Assembly (NCBI GenBank): GCA_013288145.1 | Contig: JABDCJ010000009.1 | Location: 1-55,973 of the forward strand | Direction of reading: 5' to 3' | Source: Nitrososphaerota archaeon | Lineage (GTDB): Archaea; Thermoproteota; Nitrososphaeria; Nitrososphaerales; CADDZS01 | DNA: 55,973 bases | In this document: one piece after another, positions 52,966-55,973 of the stretch | How the letters are laid out: each line of letters opens with the position of its first letter | How positions within the stretch are numbered: position 1 is the stretch's first letter | The notes under the pieces: generated by a model | The model's input: the letters and a program-made list of their open reading frames with translations, nothing else | Database searches by the model: none | Told to the model about the DNA's origin: nothing | Program-made: the position numbers and the translations under genes

Positions 52966-54435
52966 ATGCAATCTCAGATGGATGCAGCTAAGAACCTCAT
53001 CGGTGGCAACTGGCAGGAATCTTCCAGTGGGCAGGTCTTTTACGATCAAAGTCCTGCCGACACTGCAAAAACGCTTGGAGTTTTTCAGTTATCAGATAAT
53101 TCCGATGTGAAGGCTGCTTTCGAGTCAGCGAGGAAGAGTTTTCCAAAATGGTCAGGAACCTCTCCCATCGAAAGAGGCAAATTGCTCTTCAAGGCAGCAG
53201 ATCTTATGACAGCCAAATTTGAAGAGTTCTCTAAACTTCTGACAACAGAAGAGGGGAAGACACTCGCGGAAAGCAAGGGTGAAGTCCAGCGGTCTGTCGA
53301 CATGCTACGATTTTACGCAGGGCAGGCTTCAAGGCTGAAGGGAGACACATATCCTTCGTCGACGCCCAAGACGCTTCTCTATTCAATGAGGGAAGCTGTT
53401 GGAGTTATTTCCATTCTTACTCCCTGGAATTTTCCGATCGCCATTCCGACCTGGAAAATAGCTCCTGCGCTGGTCTACGGAAACACGCTGGTATTCAAGC
53501 CGGCATCAAAGACTCCCCTAATTGCATTTGAATTCATGAGAATTTTGCAGAGCGCCGGAATCCCGGATGGCGTAATTAACTTCGTCACGGGTTCAGGAGA
53601 AAAAGTTGGGGATGAAATGGTAACCAACGAAAACATTGATGCGATCTCCTTTACCGGGTCTTACGAAGTTGGGTCGCACATTCAGAAGCTAAGAGGAGGC
53701 GCCGCTAAAATGGCAAGAATCCAGCTGGAAATGGGCGGAAAAAATCCAACCGTTGTCAATGAGGATGCAGATCTCGCAAAGGCGGTACAATTAGTCACTG
53801 CAAGTGCTTTCGGTCTGACGGGGCAGGCTTGTACAGCGACGAGCCGGGTTATCGTTCACGAAAAAATTGCAAGCGAGTTCAAATCAAAGCTAGCCGATCG
53901 AGCCTCCAAGCTGAAAGTTGGAAATGGACTTGAAGATGGAGTTGAAATGGGTCCAGCTGCGAGTGAAGCGGAGCTAAAGAAGGATCTAAAGTATATCGAA
54001 ATTGGGAAAAGCGAAGGCGCTAAACTGCTTACTGGTGGAAGCAGGCCGTCAGGGGACTATTACGAGCGTGGTTACTACATCAATCCAACGATTTTCACGG
54101 ATGTGCAGTCGGACATGTCAATTGCAAGGCAGGAAATTTTCGGCCCAGTACTCTCCATACTTGAAGCCAAGAATCTCGATCAAGCGATCGAAATTGCAAA
54201 TGACACTGAGTTTGGGCTGACTTCGGCAATAGTTACTAACAATCTTGCAGCGGCTCTTGAATTCGCTGAAAAAAGCAGGGTTGGAATCGTTAAGGTAAAC
54301 AGGACTACACCGGGCGTCGAGCTTCAGATGCCGTTCGGCGGAGTGAAGCATTCCAGTTCTGACACGTTCAAGGAGCAGGGCGAGGAATCAGTCGAGTTCT
54401 ACACAAGGAAGAAAGCTGTTTACGTGAGCTACTAA
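52966..54435 (+). CDS. NAD(P)-dependent aldehyde dehydrogenase
   Basis: This 489-residue enzyme oxidises an aldehyde to the acid. The catalytic set is complete: Asn155 in LTPWNFPIAIP, Glu255 in QLEMGGKNPTVV, and nucleophile Cys289 in GLTGQACTATSR. The cofactor segment NTLVFKPASKTPL is present. Family length is normal. Many archaeal relatives act on 2,5-dioxopentanoate (ketoglutarate semialdehyde) or succinate semialdehyde in sugar or amino-acid oxidation; the substrate here is inference. The leaderless promoter is clear. It is transcribed alone, 530 bp upstream of the MFS gene and before the cupin. Confidence 0.94.
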   Translation: MQSQMDAAKNLIGGNWQESSSGQVFYDQSPADTAKTLGVFQLSDNSDVKAAFESARKSFPKWSGTSPIERGKLLFKAADLMTAKFEEFSKLLTTEEGKTLAESKGEVQRSVDMLRFYAGQASRLKGDTYPSSTPKTLLYSMREAVGVISILTPWNFPIAIPTWKIAPALVYGNTLVFKPASKTPLIAFEFMRILQSAGIPDGVINFVTGSGEKVGDEMVTNENIDAISFTGSYEVGSHIQKLRGGAAKMARIQLEMGGKNPTVVNEDADLAKAVQLVTASAFGLTGQACTATSRVIVHEKIASEFKSKLADRASKLKVGNGLEDGVEMGPAASEAELKKDLKYIEIGKSEGAKLLTGGSRPSGDYYERGYYINPTIFTDVQSDMSIARQEIFGPVLSILEAKNLDQAIEIANDTEFGLTSAIVTNNLAAALEFAEKSRVGIVKVNRTTPGVELQMPFGGVKHSSSDTFKEQGEESVEFYTRKKAVYVSY

Positions 54436-54572
54436 TTTGAAGAGACTCTAAAGCATTCGATATCGTCGATCAAATAACAAATCAGGATGGATCATAGTGA
54501 ACCAAACATTATGATCCGACTTTTTCGCCCTACGAAAGATTTTACTAAAGTTGAGGATTTCCCTTCCAGCCG

Positions 54573-54989
54573 ATGCCAGCTAGGCCTGAAAAAGTTTCGT
54601 TCGAAAACACTCCGAACATTGATCTAGTTCGAGGTATGCATGCGCGTTGGGTTATCTCGTCTGAAGCAAATGACTCGGATGAAGTAGGAGTAGCAATTAT
54701 TCACCAAGATTCGGATATGGCGGATTTATCTTGGGATGGAAAGATAGACGAAGTATTTTTCTGTGCAAAAGGAAAATTGAAAGTACTTTTCCAAGACAAG
54801 GACAATACAATCAAAGGCGAGATGATGGCCGATGAAGGTGAAGCGCTGTTTCTCCCGAGAGGTTTCCATTTCAAACTACAGAACACGGGGGTGGATTCAA
54901 TTAGTGTGCTTATTCATAAGGCGAGGCTGCTAACCAATCACCCTGAATATAGCGAGCAGCTCAAACAAATTCGACAATCTCAGGCTTGA
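54573..54989 (+). CDS. Cupin-domain protein
   Basis: This is a 138-residue single-domain cupin. The beta-barrel segment EVFFCAKGKLKVLFQDKDNT, then EGEALFLPRGFHFKLQNTGV, is the second cupin motif (P-R-G-F-H). The usual metal His pair of motif 1 is absent, so it may be a sensor, isomerase-like or EutQ-type protein rather than a metal oxygenase. It stands between the aldehyde dehydrogenase and the MFS gene on the same strand. Confidence 0.8.
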   Translation: MPARPEKVSFENTPNIDLVRGMHARWVISSEANDSDEVGVAIIHQDSDMADLSWDGKIDEVFFCAKGKLKVLFQDKDNTIKGEMMADEGEALFLPRGFHFKLQNTGVDSISVLIHKARLLTNHPEYSEQLKQIRQSQA

Positions 54990-55043
54990 TACAGAACTGC
55001 TCTACGAATCCATTGGAACGTTCGCGGACTAACTGTTTTTCAA

Positions 55044-55973
55044 ATGCAGTACAAGTGGACTGCACTCTCAGTTACTACTGTGGGCGTCCTCATAACCGGT
55101 ATTGACTCAAGAATTCTGATTGTGGGACTTCCAACCATTGCACAACAACTTCATGCCAGCGCGGCAGAAGCAATCTGGATTACTCAATCCTATCTGCTAG
55201 CCAGCACAATCGGATTGCTCCTAATCGGCAGAATATCAGATCTTTTCGGTAGAATAAAGATCTACAATTTGGGATTTGTAGTTTTTACCCTTGGGTCAGC
55301 TCTTTGTTCCTTGTCTGGCAGTGCAGCACAATTAATCTTGTTCAGAGTTGTACAGGGCATTGGTGCAGGTATGATTGCGGCAAACAGTGCTGCAGTCATC
55401 ACCGACGCGAGTCCAAAGAACGAATTGGGTACAATGTTGGGAATAAACCACACAGCTATTAGACTTGGCAACATAGCTGGGTTCACAATTTCGGGTGTGA
55501 TACTATCTCTCGTAGATTGGCGTGGGTTATTCTACATAAACATACCAATCGGAATATTCGGTACAATCTGGGCTTATGTTCGCTTAAGAGAAATAGCAGT
55601 AAAAGATCCGGTAAAAAAAATCGACTGGACTGGTTTTGCTCTTTTTTCTATTGGCTTGACATTGATCCTCGTTGGCATCACCTTTCTTAGCTATGGATTT
55701 TCTGGAATTGAAGCTGGTCTTTTCCTTGTATTATTCGGAGGAATTCTAATGGTAGTCTTCATTCGAACAGAATCAAGAAGCTTTTTTCCTCTGCTTGATT
55801 TGCGGCTTTTCAAGATACGCCTGTTTGCTATGGGAAATCTCGCACAGCTGCTAAATTCCCTGTCTTGGTACGCCGTTCTTCTCCTAATGGCATTTTACCT
55901 GCAGATCGGCCTCAACTATTCTCCGCTTCAAGCAGGTGTTGGGATATTACCCGTGGAATTGACCTATCTGGTG
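55044..55973 (+). CDS. DHA2-type MFS transporter, 3' end cut by window edge
   Basis: The first 310 codons of a multi-pass transporter start at ATG 55044. The first helix has VGVLITGIDSRILIVGLPTI, the DHA2 (14-helix) motif, followed by motif A GRISDLFGRIKIYNLGF. Later helices include IGAGMIAANSAAVITDAS, then AGFTISGVILSLVDWRGLFY. Such proteins export drugs, lipids or other hydrophobic molecules using the proton gradient. It lies 55 bp after the cupin gene, and no separate promoter is clear, so the two may share a transcript. Confidence 0.9.
   Translation, partial: MQYKWTALSVTTVGVLITGIDSRILIVGLPTIAQQLHASAAEAIWITQSYLLASTIGLLLIGRISDLFGRIKIYNLGFVVFTLGSALCSLSGSAAQLILFRVVQGIGAGMIAANSAAVITDASPKNELGTMLGINHTAIRLGNIAGFTISGVILSLVDWRGLFYINIPIGIFGTIWAYVRLREIAVKDPVKKIDWTGFALFSIGLTLILVGITFLSYGFSGIEAGLFLVLFGGILMVVFIRTESRSFFPLLDLRLFKIRLFAMGNLAQLLNSLSWYAVLLLMAFYLQIGLNYSPLQAGVGILPVELTYLV

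Noticed and set aside
1..55973. CRISPR array, IS element or rRNA gene
   Set aside because: No regularly spaced repeats, no transposase frames with terminal repeats, and no rRNA signature were seen on either strand.

Overview
The window looks archaeal. A group II chaperonin (thermosome) opens it. Several starts are leaderless, with a TATA-like box about 23-27 nt upstream of the start codon. TTG and GTG starts are common. F420-type flavin enzymes (two LLM-class oxidoreductases and one PPOX protein) and substrate-binding proteins tethered by an N-terminal helix plus a Ser-rich linker also fit Archaea. The gene content suggests a heterotrophic relative of Nitrososphaeria (Thaumarchaeota), such as a soil or peat lineage that does not oxidise ammonia. 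That placement is inference: the window holds no rRNA gene and no ammonia-oxidation gene.

Layout. 1-11.3 kb: thermosome, an ACT-like protein, and small soluble or stress-type genes (PPOX, phospholipase-C-like phosphoesterase, ABM-like, DnaJ-type zinc protein, TenA-like, DUF1269). 11.3-13.0 kb: two divergent membrane-tethered extracytoplasmic proteins. 13.4-16.7 kb: two sugar isomerase/epimerase TIM barrels and a glutamate-1-semialdehyde-aminomutase-like aminotransferase. 16.8-25.4 kb: a variable, partly decayed stretch. It has C-terminal gene remnants, an FMN reductase, a VapBC pair whose toxin is frameshifted, a truncated isochorismatase-like hydrolase fused by a deletion scar to the 3' end of a PaoABC-type molybdenum hydroxylase operon, and an apparently intact VapBC pair. 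25.4-44.9 kb: a large catabolic island on the minus strand. It contains two five-gene putative operons, two paralogous family-5 solute-binding proteins, an MscS channel, and a zinc dehydrogenase plus LLM pair. 44.9-56 kb: a regulator-like/nuclease-like divergent pair, a UbiA prenyltransferase, a FadH-like flavoenzyme, GNAT, an orphan DNA methyltransferase, a small membrane protein, aldehyde dehydrogenase, cupin, and the start of a DHA2-type MFS transporter.

How the genes may work together. The island combines IolE-like and other xylose-isomerase-like TIM barrels, four Gfo/Idh/MocA dehydrogenases (one with an IolG-like active site), two zinc MDR dehydrogenases, two F420-type LLM enzymes, two HemL-like class III aminotransferases, a nitrilase-family amidase, aldehyde-oxidising enzymes and two solute-binding proteins. 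The most economical reading is uptake and oxidative breakdown of cyclitols or sugars, probably including aminated ones, by a pathway I cannot match to a described one. No ABC permease or ATPase is encoded in the window, so uptake must be completed elsewhere. The substrate is inference throughout.
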